Positions 12,125-22,487 are shown, counted from the first letter of the stretch. The stretch: 64,000 nt of DNA from Eulemur rufifrons (GCF_041146395.1 NC_090996.1:27366738-27430737), one strand, 5' to 3'. Numbers and translations are program-made. The notes: generated from the letters alone by a model not told the origin.

Positions 12125-12329
12125 GTGCCCTATCGAATATGACAGCTGGTAGCGACGTGGAGCTATTCAAATTTAACTTCACATTAGATAAAATTAAGAG
12201 TTCAGTTTCTCAGTTGCATTAGCCACATGTCAATCGCCCAATGGTCACATGTGGCTATTGGCTGCCATATTGAACAGAGCAGACATGGAACATTTCTATC
12301 ATCGTGGGAAGTTCTATTGGACAGCGCTG
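12125..12329 (-). mobile_element. Non-autonomous hAT element (CAGCGCTGTCCAATAGAA family)
   Basis: Right end TTCTATTGGACAGCGCTG, with AGCCACATGTCAATCGCCCA and CACATGTGGCTATTGGCTGC inside. 8-bp flanks ACTTATAA (12117-12124) and ACTTAGAA (12330-12337) differ at one base. Same family as 30537-32036. The strand shown follows the CAGCGCTG end. Confidence 0.75.
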
Positions 12330-12334
12330 ACTTA

Positions 12335-12850
12335 GAAGAAAGTCCAAACTCCTTACTGAGGTCTAAAAGATTCTGTATCATGTCATCCTTCCAACATCTC
12401 TCACTCCATTATGTGTCATTCTCATCCTTGCTCATTTGGTTCGAACCACACTGGCCTCTTACTTGGTTTTACAACTTGCCAAACTTTTTTCCTGCCACAG
12501 GACCTTTGCACCTATGGTTTTCCTTGGCTGGAACACTCTTGCACTCTACCCTTCTGTTTCTTCTCATCTTTACGGTCCTTATTCAAATATTGCCTTTCCA
12601 GAGAGCCTTCCCTGACCACCTTAGCTAATGTATCTCTCTACCATTTAAATATTAGTGTTTACAATGATTGGAAACGATAATTATTCTTTACCTGTTTACT
12701 TCCTTCTTCCGCTTGCACCCCCACAGCACACATGACTACGAACTCCAAGAGAGCAGTGATTTTGCCTAATTTATTTACAGCCATATTCCCAGTGTCTAGA
12801 ATGGTGTCTGGCATAGAATAAGGACTCAAGAGGAATTTTTGTAGGATAAA
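12335..12850 (+). mobile_element. L2 LINE 3' end
   Basis: Ordered L2 landmarks: AAGTCCAAACTCCTTACTGA, CAGGACCTTTGCACC, GAGCCTTCCCTGACCACCTT, AACTCCAAGAGAGCAGTGAT, and the weak AGAATGGTGTCTGGCATAGA end. Confidence 0.9.
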
Positions 12851-12859
12851 TAGACTAAA

Positions 12860-13800
12860 TATAATGCAAAGACAGGCGAGAATCAGTGGGACAATTCTCT
12901 AAGGAGAAAACTAATAAGAATAACCCTGTGGGTACCACTAAAATTGAGCTAGATGCTGAGCCAGAGAAGAGCTAGGAAAGTCTGCCAAATACCGGCTTTC
13001 TCCATTTTTGCAGGATTTTCTTTACTTCAGCTGTTTTTGATTAATTGCATCAACGATCCACCCCTACAACAATGATGATGGCATTAATAATAATGGCGGT
13101 CATAAAGATAATCCGGTACGAGGCAAGACTCCTAGTGTTCATGCTCCTAAAGAGAGATGATCCACATGACAGCACCGGGTGAGTAAGGAGATTCATAAAT
13201 TTTTTAAACAACAGCATCCCCAGAGCACAGGGAGGCGCCTGCCTCCCCAGTTATGCACCGAATTAGGCCACAGTTCCCCCCATCCTCTCTGCAAGCTTCG
13301 GAGGCTGACTCATGCTTCATGGGAAGACCTTTCTCCCATTCAAGACCAGGCAGCCAGCCAAGAGACGAGCGGGTTTCTGCCTGCCTCTCCAACTCAGCTG
13401 GGCACAGCCTCTGTCTCCCACAGCCTCCTCCCCCATCTGTGAGCAGAGGTGATCTCAGCTTCCCAGCTTGTGACAAAGGCTTCAGAATTTACTAGACAGC
13501 CCTGCAAAGCAGGCAGCCTGAGAGGTCCTCACAGCCTTCTCTGCACAGAGTCCCGATTTGGAAGGGAAACAAAGGCAGCGGCCGTCAGTTTTTAAATGTT
13601 TGCCCCAAGGGTTGGATCTCGCCATTTAGGCTGGAAAATTAGTGCCTTTGAAGACTGGCCTAAAAGGGAACCTTGGCAGTGCCCAACTTTCTGCCCAGAT
13701 CCCAGGTCGGGGGCGGAGGTGGGTGGTCTTTAGAGCATTCCTGGTTTTCTTGTCTCTAAATGCCCACAGCACTTCCACAGTGTATCTCTAACCGTCCCGT
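12860..13800. other. Unassigned, partly GC-rich sequence
   Basis: 13200-13760 is more GC-rich than its surroundings and repeat-free. No exon with splice sites found. It could be regulatory, but nothing specific supports that. Confidence 0.35.
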
Positions 13801-13804
13801 GTGC

Positions 13805-13955
13805 TGTGTCTCACTCATTTCTTCATCCAATAAACATTTCGCAAGTGTCAACCATGGATCAGGCCCTGTTCTAGGCACTGGAGATAAGTACAGTAAGTTA
13901 ATTAAATAGATTAAAAAAAAAACCTGCCCTCATGGGCTCACATTCTTCTCAATCC
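13805..13955 (-). mobile_element. L2 3' tip, antisense
   Basis: CATCCAATAAACATTTCGCA, CAGGCCCTGTTCTAGGCACT and CTGCCCTCATGGGCTCACAT follow the reverse of the L2 3' end and its adjoining part. Confidence 0.75.
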
Positions 13956-13974
13956 ACTTTAAAACCTGTGCCCT

Positions 13975-14600
13975 TGAAAAATAAAAATATCATGTTATTG
14001 TTTTCACTATTAGTATTGAATATTTAAACACATAAAAGGAATCGTAGGATAACATGATGAAGGCCATTTATTCACCATTCAGCTCAAGAAAGAAAAAATG
14101 ATGGTTCTGTGTCAAGCTGCCTGCGTGCCCCTCCCTAGTACCCCTCCCCATCCCATTTCTCTCCCTCCTCCTACCCCGAGGTACCCACTATCCTGGATTT
14201 GGTGGCTATTGTTCCCCTGCACAGCTTTTAAATCTTAATCTATGGCATGGTCCCTAAACCATTTATTATATTGTTTTGCTTGTTTCATATTTTGAATATA
14301 GCTTCCAAAACTTACTTTTTTGACACATTTATTCAATGCCGTAGTCCTAGTCCATTCATTTATTTGTTGGCTGCTTCTAACGTAAACTTAACATTGAAGA
14401 ATAACATCATACAGGAAAGTGTATACGTCATAATTGCACGGAATGATGAATTTCCACAAAGTAAACACCACAGCATCATCAGCACCCAGATAAAGAAAAA
14501 AAAAAATCATTTCCTGAATTTCTTTGGCTTTTTTCCATTCACTATCCTCCACCTAGGGTAACACGTTCCATGGTAGTTTCACACAAATGATGGGTGCTTG
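13975..14600 (-). mobile_element. Old L1 3' UTR, antisense, part 1
   Basis: CCACTATCCTGGATTTGGTG and TATTGTTTTGCTTGTTTCAT are antisense 3' UTR blocks of old L1. A second similar UTR block at 14410-14580 (CACAGCATCATCAGCACCCA) suggests two elements or a duplicated UTR. Continues at 14950. Confidence 0.75.
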
Positions 14601-14608
14601 CTCTAGAA

Positions 14609-14821
14609 TAGAGATTAGCAAACCATAGCAAACTACAAACTGTGGGCCGAGTCCAGCATGCCATCTGTTTTTATAAATAAAGTTTTATTGGAACACGGCC
14701 ACGCTCCCTCATTTATATATCAACTATGGCTGTTTTCGCACTACAATGGCAGCACTGAGTAGCAACAGACACCACATTCGTTCACAAGCCTGAAGTATTT
14801 ACTATCGGGTCCTTTGCAGAC
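14609..14821 (+). mobile_element. hAT element (ATAAAGTTTTATTGGAACAC family), 3' truncated
   Basis: TAAATAAAGTTTTATTGGAA is the family core. The left flank CTCTAGAA (14601-14608) fits a hAT target, but the right end is missing: the last ~15 bp are replaced by the start of the 131-bp duplicon. Other copies are at 30315 and 34465. Confidence 0.8.
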
Positions 14822-14952
14822 TCAGGTGAGAATTCAAGAGATAATTCTGGTAGCAGGAAGATGAGTATTTAACCCTCCATCTGTGTCTTTCCCAGGTTCA
14901 AAGGCTCAGTAACCACAGCTAGCAGGCTCTTTGGAGATGTCTCCCTCTTTTC
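14822..14952. repeat. Local duplication unit A, copy 1
   Basis: Shares TCAGGTGAGAATTCAAGA, TATTTAACC, TTCCCAGGTTCAAAGGCT and GAGTAACCACAGCTAGCAG-type blocks with 15749-15906. It is shorter, with three internal gaps. Confidence 0.85.
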
Positions 14953-15297
14953 CAGAACTCCACATAAATGGAATCACACAATATTTACACTTTTGTGTCT
15001 GGTTTCTTTCACTCAGTAGTATGTGTATGAGAGTCACACGTGTAATTATAGCTGTTTGTTCTCATTGATGTATGATATTCCATTTTATGATCACAAATGC
15101 AACTTATTTATCCATTCAACTGTTGACGGATGTTTGGGTTGTTTCCAGTTTGGAGTTATTATGAATAGTGCTGCTATAAACATTCTTGTACATGTCCTCT
15201 GATGTAGTTCATGCATTGTAATTACTGCAAGGTAATCCACCCCATAAGTATGCCATGATTTATTTATTCACTCACTTGATAAGGGACATTTTTGGGT
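14953..15297 (-). mobile_element. Old L1, antisense, part 2 (ORF2 end/3' UTR)
   Basis: TAAATGGAATCACACAATAT, TTTATCCATTCAACTGTTGA, GGTTGTTTCCAGTTTGGAGT and ATAAACATTCTTGTACATGT are the reverse of the L1 ORF2 C-terminal and UTR region. Confidence 0.85.
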
Positions 15298-15449
15298 CAG
15301 TGGTTCCCAAACTAGTCTGCACAATGGAATTACCTGGGAGCTTCAAAGCACAGTGATAGTGTTATCGCCCCAGAGATGGGGTGATAACTTTGGCAATTGT
15401 AAAAGATCACCCAGTGATTCCACCATGCAGACAGGTTTGGGAACCATTG
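15298..15449 (+). mobile_element. MER5-like hAT element inside L1
   Basis: Begins CAGTGGTTCCCAAACTAG and ends GGTTTGGGAACCATTG. 8-bp flanks TTTTGGGT (15290-15297) and GTTTAGGT (15450-15457) match at six positions and reconstruct the L1 sequence across the insertion. Confidence 0.75.
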
Positions 15450-15457
15450 GTTTAGGT

Positions 15458-15655
15458 TGTTTCCATTTTTTTTTTTTTTTTCCACTATTACCAACAGCAC
15501 TGCAATAACTGTTCTTTGCATGTCTCTTTGTTCCCAGGAGCAGCAGTTTCTTTAGGATCCACACTTAGGAATCACTGGCTCAGAGCATATAAGCGTCTTC
15601 AACTTTCCCAGAAGCTGCCAAATTCGTCTCTAGAATATTAATATTTTTACCAACA
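15458..15655 (-). mobile_element. Old L1, antisense, part 3
   Basis: After a 16-T run, TTTGCATGTCTCTTTG and GCGTCTTCAACTTTCCCAGA continue the antisense L1 in the correct order. Confidence 0.75.
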
Positions 15656-15748
15656 GGACCTTGTCTTACTCATTTCTGGACCCCCAAACGTCATCACAAG
15701 TCCTGGCACACAGGCAGCACTCAGGAAACCTCTGCGCAATGGCTAGAA
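15656..15748 (+). mobile_element. L2 3' tip
   Basis: CTTGTCTTACTCATTTCTGG then TCCTGGCACACAGGCAGCAC fits the last 90 bp of L2. Confidence 0.5.
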
Positions 15749-15906
15749 TCAGGTGAGAATTCAAGACATAATCCTGGTGGCAGCCTTCCTTCTGGAAGAT
15801 GTGTATTTAACCATCCAGGACAGATCTGAGTCCTTCCCAGGTTCAAAGGCTGAGTAACCACAGCTAGCAGCCTCTTTTGAGATGGATCAGATGTCTCCCT
15901 CTTTTC
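15749..15906. repeat. Local duplication unit A, copy 2 (longer)
   Basis: Fuller counterpart of 14822-14952, offset 927 bp. Extra segments in this copy sit between short direct repeats, such as the two GATG in GAGATGGATCAGATG, so copy 1 probably lost them. Confidence 0.85.
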
Positions 15907-15975
15907 ATTCAACACATATTTTTCAGCACGTACAATGTACCAGGCACTGTGTTAGAAAGGAATGAGACAGCAGCT
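15907..15975 (-). mobile_element. L2 3' tip, antisense
   Basis: ATTCAACACATATTTTTCAG and TGTACCAGGCACTGTGTTAG are the reversed L2 end. Confidence 0.65.
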
Positions 15976-16034
15976 TCCCAGTCTTCAAAGGGACTAAGTT
16001 ATGTATATAGATCACTCCGGTGCAAAGGAGAAAG

Positions 16035-16160
16035 AAATTTTTTGTGCCTTCGTGTCCTAATCTGCAAATGGGGATAACAATGCCTGCTTTGTGGAATTGT
16101 CATAAAGATCGTAAAGCACAGACCTGGTACATAGTTGGCACCCGTTGTTATCATGTAAGA
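16035..16160 (+). mobile_element. MIR SINE, 3' half
   Basis: TGTCCTAATCTGCAAATGGG, GGGATAACAATGCCTGC and TGGTACATAGTTGGCACCCG in MIR order. Confidence 0.8.
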
Positions 16161-16164
16161 GGTA

Positions 16165-16320
16165 AAATGTGTTAGGGATTTGAGATGGGAGGAAGTTATT
16201 TCAGCTGGGAAGATCCAGGAAGGATGGTGGCATTGGACTTGGTCTTGAAGGCCAAGGGTAGGATGCAGATGTTGTGGACCTGGAGAAATGAAAGTCCTCC
16301 AGGGGAGCAAAATCATAGAT
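16165..16320. repeat. Possible ancient mammalian repeat
   Basis: GGCATTGGACTTGGTCTTGA and AAGGATGGTGGC resemble the region that commonly adjoins reversed L2 tips in mammals. Same type as 62100-62330. Not named. Confidence 0.4.
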
Positions 16321-16365
16321 GTAGGAAAGTTCTCTGGAGAACACTTGAGTATTCAGGTTAGTTGA

Positions 16366-16560
16366 TCAACCAGGGGCTATTTTGCCCTCCAGGGGACATT
16401 TGTCAACGTTTAAAGACAATTTTGGTTGTTACAACTTGGGAGACACAAATGGCACTCAGCAGATAGAGCCCAGAGATGCCCCACAACAGACAGGAAGCCC
16501 CTCGCAACGGAAAATCATGCAGTCCAAGATGACATCAGTGCCAAGGTCAAGACGTCTCAG
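16366..16560 (+). mobile_element. MER20-like hAT element
   Basis: CTATTTTGCCCTCCAGGGGA, CATTTGTCAACG and ACAATTTTGGTTGTTACAAC match the MER20 left half; the right half is diverged. Confidence 0.8.
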
Positions 16561-16689
16561 TTTCAATGTGGTGGAGGAGGTGGCTGGTCAGAAAATTACT
16601 CCCATTCTTCAATTCCTGGGATAAGCATTCACCGGTCTGCTATGAGGTGTTTTTCAATGAAAAACACCTTTTTGTCATTCATTGCAAGT

Positions 16690-16915
16690 ACAATTTTGTT
16701 ATCATTTATTGAGCACTGGCTACGTGCTGGGTGTGGATACTTTGCATGCATCTTCTCATTGTATTTCCATGAGGCTAAAACCTTAGGAGGCAGATGCCAT
16801 TTTACAGAGGAGAGAACTGAAGCTCAAGGACACCAAGGCCATGTGGCTGACAAGTAGTGGCAGAGGAGTAAACTCCAGATGCTGCACACTCCATTCTATA
16901 CTGTCCCTCCCTGAA
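16690..16915 (-). mobile_element. MIR SINE, antisense
   Basis: TTATTGAGCACTGGCTACGT, ATTTTACAGAGGAGAGAACT and GTGGCTGACAAGTAGTGGCA in reversed MIR order. Confidence 0.85.
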
Positions 16916-16939
16916 AAAGCAGTCACCTCCTAAATGACA

Positions 16940-17094
16940 TTGGAAGCCAGCCAGGCCCATTAATTTTTTGCCTGAGTAGTTCAGGGTTTGTTCATCTGAT
17001 TCCGAATCAGTCAGAAGAATTGTCTCATGATGGTATCACCAGAACCTGGTGGAGTGCCTCCCACACAATAGGTGCCCAATAAAAGAGTGACAGA
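16940..17094 (+). mobile_element. Possible L2 3' tip
   Basis: ACAATAGGTGCCCAATAAAA is L2-like. The upstream part is not clear. Confidence 0.4.
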
Positions 17095-17320
17095 AAGGAG
17101 ATTAGCAGTTGCCAGGGGCCGGGGGGAGGAGGAATGAGGAGTGACTGCCAATGAGTACAAGGTTTCTTTTTGAGGTGATAAAAATGTTTGGAATTAGATA
17201 GCGGTGACGGTTGTACAATTCTATGAATATACTTACAGCCACTGAATTGTAAACCTTAAAAGTCTGAAATGTTATGGTATGTTAGTTATATAGCAAATAT
17301 ACATATTTCAAACATACACG
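17095..17320 (+). mobile_element. L1M-type L1 3' UTR
   Basis: GATTAGCAGTTGCCAGGGGC, TTTTTGAGGTGATAAAAATG and CACTGAATTGTAAACCTTAA are the 3' UTR of L1MA/L1MB-type elements. Confidence 0.9.
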
Positions 17321-17342
17321 TGTACATGCGTATTTCAAACAA

Positions 17343-17456
17343 ACTTCAAACAGGGCTGCAATACAAACACATCATCTCTTAAATTTCCTAGGGGCTGAAC
17401 TTTCAAGACGAAAATGGTAACTGGGTGACACTGCTAGATCAAACCTTTCCTGAAGG
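17343..17456. repeat. Local duplication unit B, copy 1
   Basis: ACTTCAAACAGGGCTGCAAT, CATCATCTCTTAAATTTCC and TAGGGGCTGAACTTTCAAGA recur with about 80% identity by eye at 17902-18020, in the same orientation. Confidence 0.85.
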
Positions 17457-17459
17457 AGA

Positions 17460-17520
17460 TATGTGTGTGTGTGTATATCTCCATGAATATTCATTTATAT
17501 ATACATATACATGTATAATA
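17460..17520. repeat. TG/TA-rich simple sequence
   Basis: ATGTGTGTGTGTGTATAT and TATATATACATATACATGTA alternate. Confidence 0.8.
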
Positions 17521-17614
17521 AATGGATAAAGGATTGAGTCAACCTACTAGAAGAAATCACCATTAATCAGTTAATTTCTATGATCACTAATTACAGTGCT
17601 CGTTTATGAAAAAT

Positions 17615-17760
17615 TATAATAGATGTGCATTCTTAATTGAGCCTTTTGACAACCCCAAGAAGTAAACAGGACGGAAATTACTGCTCGTGTTTATTGTGGA
17701 AGGAAACAAGGCTCAGAGAGCTTAAGCAACTTTTCTGAGGTTTCAGACACCTAAGAATTC
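17615..17760 (-). mobile_element. MIR SINE fragment, antisense
   Basis: GAAACAAGGCTCAGAGAGCT and TTAAGCAACTTTTCTGAGG follow the reversed MIR core. Confidence 0.65.
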
Positions 17761-17901
17761 CCATTTTCTGCCACATTCTTGAATTTTGTTAATCTGCTCC
17801 TCTGTACTTTACAGAAATCTTGGCAATCCGGGGGAGTTTTTGCATCTCAGGCCAGATGAAGTGTCTGTAAAAGATGACCCCTGACCAAGCCACAACATCA
17901 G

Positions 17902-18020
17902 ACTTCAAACAGGGCTGTAGTATAAATGCATCATCTCTCAAATTTCCTAGGGGCTGAGTTCTCAAGACAGAAACATAACTTGGTGGCATTGACGTTGCTG
18001 GATCGAACCTTTCCTAAGGG
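17902..18020. repeat. Local duplication unit B, copy 2
   Basis: Partner of 17343-17456, offset 559 bp. Followed by TTAGTTACATAGTAAATA, which resembles TTAGTTATATAGCAAATA found just before copy 1. Confidence 0.85.
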
Positions 18021-18024
18021 CCGC

Positions 18025-18610
18025 CATACCTTTGGATATTTTAGTTACATAGTAAATAAATTAATTTGCTCTGTCATTTAAGTCGGTTTGAATTTCCGTC
18101 ACAAAAAAATGAGAAAACTCCAAAGTCTTGATTGATATACCATCACCCCTTTGGTTCGTGTTCCACCTATGGAGCTCAGCGGAATTAGTTTGGACTCTTT
18201 TTTATCTGTTCAGGCAATGGATACTTATCGAGTGCCTGTGTGCACCAGAGCCCCGCATGTGAGGACAGTGGTCACATTCTTGCTTCCTTCGAGATCAGCT
18301 CCGTCTGTATCTCGGCTCCAGGTTCTTTTGAAATTTAACATCTTGGGCCAGATCTGATTCTTAACATACCCAGAGCAGACCTGGGGCCTGGCCCAACTTC
18401 AGCAGCAATTTGTTCTAATGAAAACCATGATTTGTCAGTGTTACTAGTCTGCAAGCAGAGGCCCTTTGAAGACTCCTTGTTCACAGGGAGGTTTTCATTT
18501 GGTTAATTATGAGGCTGTGACTCGAAGGGCTTCTGAAGTCCCCTCGGTGAGGACTAGAGACAAAGGATTACAGGAAGGATTTTTCCCTCGGCTACGACAT
18601 CCAGAACATG
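18025..18610. other. Unassigned sequence
   Basis: A weak reversed-L2-like stretch near 18210-18260, otherwise nothing recognised. Confidence 0.35.
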
Positions 18611-18611
18611 T

Positions 18612-18641
18612 TTTTAAAAAAAAAAAAAAAAAAAAAAAAAG
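18612..18641. repeat. Poly(A) run
   Basis: About 30 A. No retroposon body recognised before it. Confidence 0.9.
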
Positions 18642-18779
18642 CAAAAAAGCTGCCGCAATGCCTTCTGCCTGCGGTGAGTATGAGCTACCTCTGGGCTACA
18701 TTTTCTCAGCCTGCCTTTCACGACTCTGCTCAAAAGCCTCCACCCCATGACACCTCGTGAAGCCAGGGGCCGGGGAGCC

Positions 18780-19005
18780 AGCAAGGGAAGAGTTCAATCC
18801 CAGCTGGACAACTTCGTAGCCCTGTACCCACGAGCCAGTTATATAACCTGCTTGTGCCTCAGTCTCCACATCTGCAAAACGGAAGAAGTTAACAGTTGCT
18901 ACCTCCGAGGATTATTATGAAGATGAAATGACATAAGTATCTAAAATATTTAGTAAGGCACTTGGCACATAATAAGGGTGCAATGAATGCTAACTATTAC
19001 TATTA
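18780..19005 (+). mobile_element. MIR SINE
   Basis: GAGTTCAATCCCAGCTGGAC, TTGTGCCTCAGTCTCCACAT, CTGCAAAACGGAAG and CACTTGGCACATAATAAGGG in MIR order, nearly full length. Confidence 0.9.
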
Positions 19006-19054
19006 ATTATCCCACACATTGAACTATCTTTCTCCTCCAAATCCCCACCCTCCA

Positions 19055-19210
19055 GTCTTTTCTCCCTGAAGCCTCTCTTATTAATACATGTGCCCTGATG
19101 GTATGGTTATTAATGCCTGTGTTGTGTCTCTGCCACTACACTGGGAGTCCCTGAAGGCCAAGGCCATGTGCATGCCCTTTGACCCCCAGCGCCCAGCTCC
19201 TCCTGTTGGA
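19055..19210 (+). mobile_element. L2 3' end fragment
   Basis: TGCCACTACACTGGGAGTCC, CTGAAGGCCAAGGCCATGTG and GACCCCCAGCGCCC fit the L2 terminal 150 bp. Confidence 0.65.
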
Positions 19211-19214
19211 GGAA

Positions 19215-19770
19215 GAAGTCAAGCTTGTGACCCTGTTTACGCCTCCCTCCAACCCCAACACGGGGTCCTGCGGAGATGGACTTCGGGTCCCTCACGATTC
19301 CTCCTCACCTGGCTCACAACATGCACACATTCTCTCACAACACGCTTTCAGGTGACAATTAAGAGCAAACGGCATTTCGCGTGCCCACACGCGAGTAGGT
19401 GCTGTCCGCAGGTCCCTCTGACTGCAAGTCGCAGAAGCAAGCGCGGCAAACCTGAGCAGAGAAGCACCTGACGGAACAGACACCAGGTAACTCACAGCGT
19501 GGCCCACAAGGCTGGAGAGCTGGGCATGGCAGGAAGGTGGGGATCAGGTGGCAGGAACCGTGCTCCCTCCTGGCCTCCCTGAGCCCTCCCATAGGAGGAA
19601 GATGCTGGACTCTACGAATCTACCGAAGAGTCCAGGACCTGGGGAAAGAATTCTGATCGGCCTGGCGTGGCCACACAGCCACCCCTGGCCAGTCCCAACA
19701 ACATGCACCTAGGGAGGAGGATGTAATTCTCCAAATGGAAATCGGGGTGCTTTGAAGGGGATGGATGCAC
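19215..19770. other. Unassigned, moderately GC-rich sequence
   Basis: No exon with splice sites and no repeat recognised. Confidence 0.35.
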
Positions 19771-19772
19771 GC

Positions 19773-20135
19773 TGTCTTAGCCAGCTCGGGCGGCCATAAC
19801 AAAATACCACAGCCTGGGCGGCTTGTGCACAGCAGAATTTTATTTCTCACAGCTCTGGAGGCTCAGAAGTCTAAGATCAAGGCAAGGGCAGATTTGGTTC
19901 CCAGCAGGGCCTTGCTTGGAGATGCCACCCTCTCTGTATGGTCCAACAGGGCAAAGGGAGAAAACTCTGGTCTCTCTCTTCTTATGAGGACACTAATCCC
20001 CTCATGGGAGCCCCACCCTTGTGACCTCATCTAACCCTAATTACCTTCCAAGGACCCCTCCAAATATCATCATAGTGGGGGGTTAGAGCTTCAAGATATG
20101 CATCTGTAGGGGATACAGACATTCAGTCTGTAACA
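19773..20135 (-). mobile_element. MLT1 (ERVL-MaLR) solo LTR, antisense
   Basis: Starts TGTCTTAGCCAGCTCGGG and has CCATAACAAAATACCACAGC, TTTTATTTCTCACAGCTCTG and TTATGAGGACACTAATCCCC in reversed MLT1 order. 5-bp flanks CACGC and CAAGC match at four of five. No internal viral sequence, so a solo LTR. Confidence 0.9.
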
Positions 20136-20139
20136 CAAG

Positions 20140-20950
20140 CGAGCATGGCAAACATCATTCGTGCAAATGGGGGACCGAGAAATAGAGGTACGATGCTCAG
20201 AAAACCCAGAACTGGCGGCAGCCCAAAGACCTGGCATCCACCCTGACTCTCACTCCCACTGGCAAATCCTTGAGCCTCTCAGAGCCTCAGTTTCCCTTTC
20301 CTGCCTCCTAGGACTGTTGTCTTGAGAAGGCGAGATCACGTGTATGAAATGACAGCAGCACAGCACCAGCATGTGACAGCCAGACTGGACAGCTCTGCCC
20401 ATCCGTCTGGCCGGAGGGAGCCAGGCCAGAGCAGGCAGGATTGGCCGAGTGCCAGTGCTCAGGAACAAGTCCAGCCACGGCCAGGGACCGCCACGCTGGG
20501 AGCTCTGATGTTGGAGTCGCCGCAGGGACGGACCACTGATCCCATTTTAATTATTCTTACCAGGCCCAAGCTTCTGGACACTCAGTTCGTGTCTCAGCCA
20601 TGCTGGAAGGTGTGACTCCCTGGCAGGGAAAGGCCAGCTCCAGCAGGTGTGTGTGATCACACCTGACAGCCGTCCAACCTGCAGGGCTCAGCCGAAACTG
20701 ACTTTTTGTGAGGAACCCACTGTTCGAGGGAGAGGGCTGATTGGAGGGAAATTTCTAGTGCAATGCACTCCTGTGCCTTCGGGGGCTGATTTACAGCTGC
20801 TCTTGGCGGGGAGGATGGGCTCCGAGTTCACTGGCAGTTTGGAACATATGACGTGGTCACTGTCCTTCTCCTTGCTCCCCCATCTCCCTTCCTCTGGAAA
20901 ATGCCCTATTCAGCTTTCGGGGCTTGGTTTCCAGGGCTTCCATTACCTCT
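20140..20950. other. Mostly unassigned; weak MIR near 20235-20330
   Basis: CAAATCCTTGAGCCTCTCAG and AGCCTCAGTTTCCCTTTCC suggest a plus-strand MIR fragment. The rest is unassigned. Confidence 0.4.
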
Positions 20951-20955
20951 TTAGC

Positions 20956-21186
20956 CAGCGGTCCCCAACCCTTTTGGCAGCAGGGACTGGTTTCATGGAA
21001 GACAATTTTTCCACGGATGGTGAGTGGGGAGGCAGAGCCCAGGTGGTGAAGTGAGTGATGGGGAACGGCTGTAAATACAGATGAAGCTTCACTCGCTCAC
21101 CCACCACTCACCTCCTGCTGTGTGGCCCAGTTCCTAACATGACATGGACCTGTACCGGTCCCTGGCCCAGGGGTTGGGAACTGCAG
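20956..21186 (+). mobile_element. MER1-type hAT element
   Basis: CAGCGGTCCCCAACCCTTTT, GGTTTCATGGAAGACAATTT and TCACCTCCTGCTGTGTGGCC are MER1 landmarks. Perfect 8-bp TSD TCTTTAGC at 20948-20955 and 21187-21194 fixes both ends. Confidence 0.95.
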
Positions 21187-21194
21187 TCTTTAGC

Positions 21195-21550
21195 CTTATT
21201 TCTGGTCACTCAGCTGGCTCCACACAGGCACTTTACTGTGTCGTGCCTCTGGACATTTGCCCCTGCTGTCCCCTCTACTGACACCATCATCAGTTATTCC
21301 CCCCAACCAACTCCTCCTCATCCACCAAAACCCATCTCAAGGGTCACCTCCTCTAAGAAGCCCTCCCTGACCACCTCTGTCTCCAATGCCTCTTCTCTAG
21401 CCTTCCTCATATTATGCCACTTATTAAATGCAAATTGTCTTTTCCATGACTGATTCACCCAAGATACTATCACATTGTTTTTACCACTGAGCCCCTAGCT
21501 CAGAGGCTGATACATAGTAACTGCTGAGCTGTGTAAGGAATGAATCTTGG
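21195..21550 (+). mobile_element. L2 LINE 3' end
   Basis: CAAGGGTCACCTCCTCTAAG, AAGCCCTCCCTGACCACC and CAGAGGCTGATACATAGTAA in L2 order. Confidence 0.85.
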
Positions 21551-21649
21551 GAGCCGAGTACGGACACATTACAAAGGCAAACGGACACACTGACAGCAGG
21601 GGAAGGAAAACCTCAGAAGTGGACTGGCTAGAGGAACACGGCTTACAGC

Positions 21650-22125
21650 CCAAGCACAGCATTCAAGGCCTGACATGATCTGTCCCCACCCTCCTCTCTA
21701 GCTGCTCCCTGTCACCAGTTTCAGAGCACTCACATTGCCACCATCGTGATCCACCACTGCCTGCCTCCATGCCATTGTATATGCTGTTCCCTCTCTCTGG
21801 AATGCGCCCCACCCCCAAAACGCACCCCACTGTCAAACTCCTCTATATCACAAGAGCCTGCTAAGGCATCTCCTCTTCTTCCAGGAAGTCCTCCCTAACT
21901 GCTTTCTCTCATTTCTTCATATTGCACTCGGGCCTTGCACATTTCTGGCTTAAAGCCCCTGTCATGCTGTATAGTGGTCACATGTGGAAGTGTCTGTCTA
22001 GCCCATTAGACGATGTGCTCCGTGAGAACAAAAACTGCTTCTCATTCATTGGCGTATTCCTAGCACCGAGCAGTGCCTGGCACATGGGAGGTACTCAGCA
22101 AATGCCCATCAGATTAATAAGTGAC
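21650..22125 (+). mobile_element. L2 LINE 3' end, second copy
   Basis: ACATGATCTGTCCCCACCC, TATGCTGTTCCCTCTCTCTG, GAAGTCCTCCCTAACTGC and GAGCAGTGCCTGGCACATGG form the L2 3' UTR in order. Separate from the copy at 21195-21550. Confidence 0.9.
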
Positions 22126-22159
22126 CCATTTCACCTTCCACAGGGAGACCTCCAAGGAT

Positions 22160-22320
22160 GACCATGGATAAGTCACCTCAGCTCCCTGTGCCTCAGTTTC
22201 CTTGTCCTCAAAATGGTGGTGCTAGATCATTATGAGAATTAACACAACAATGGAGGTACAGCACTCTGTGTGGCATATAGCAACATGCTCCATAAAAGTC
22301 AGATAACGTTACCCCTCCAC
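22160..22320 (+). mobile_element. MIR SINE fragment
   Basis: CCCTGTGCCTCAGTTTCCTT and ATTATGAGAATTAACACAAC followed by GTGTGGCATATAGCAACATG. Confidence 0.8.
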
Positions 22321-22487
22321 AGGGGCAACTCTTCAACAACTGTGAGAGGTAAGATGTTAAAGAATCACTGTTACAGAGACCATGATGTTGACAGAGTAGG
22401 AGGTATGATCCTACTCTTTGGAGCTGTTTGTTCAATAAATGATGAAAACATCAATATCAGGCTGAGAAACATCTAAAGGTGAGTCAA

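Noticed and set aside
18612..18641. Processed pseudogene tail
   Set aside because: No recognisable mRNA-like body upstream and no TSD found.
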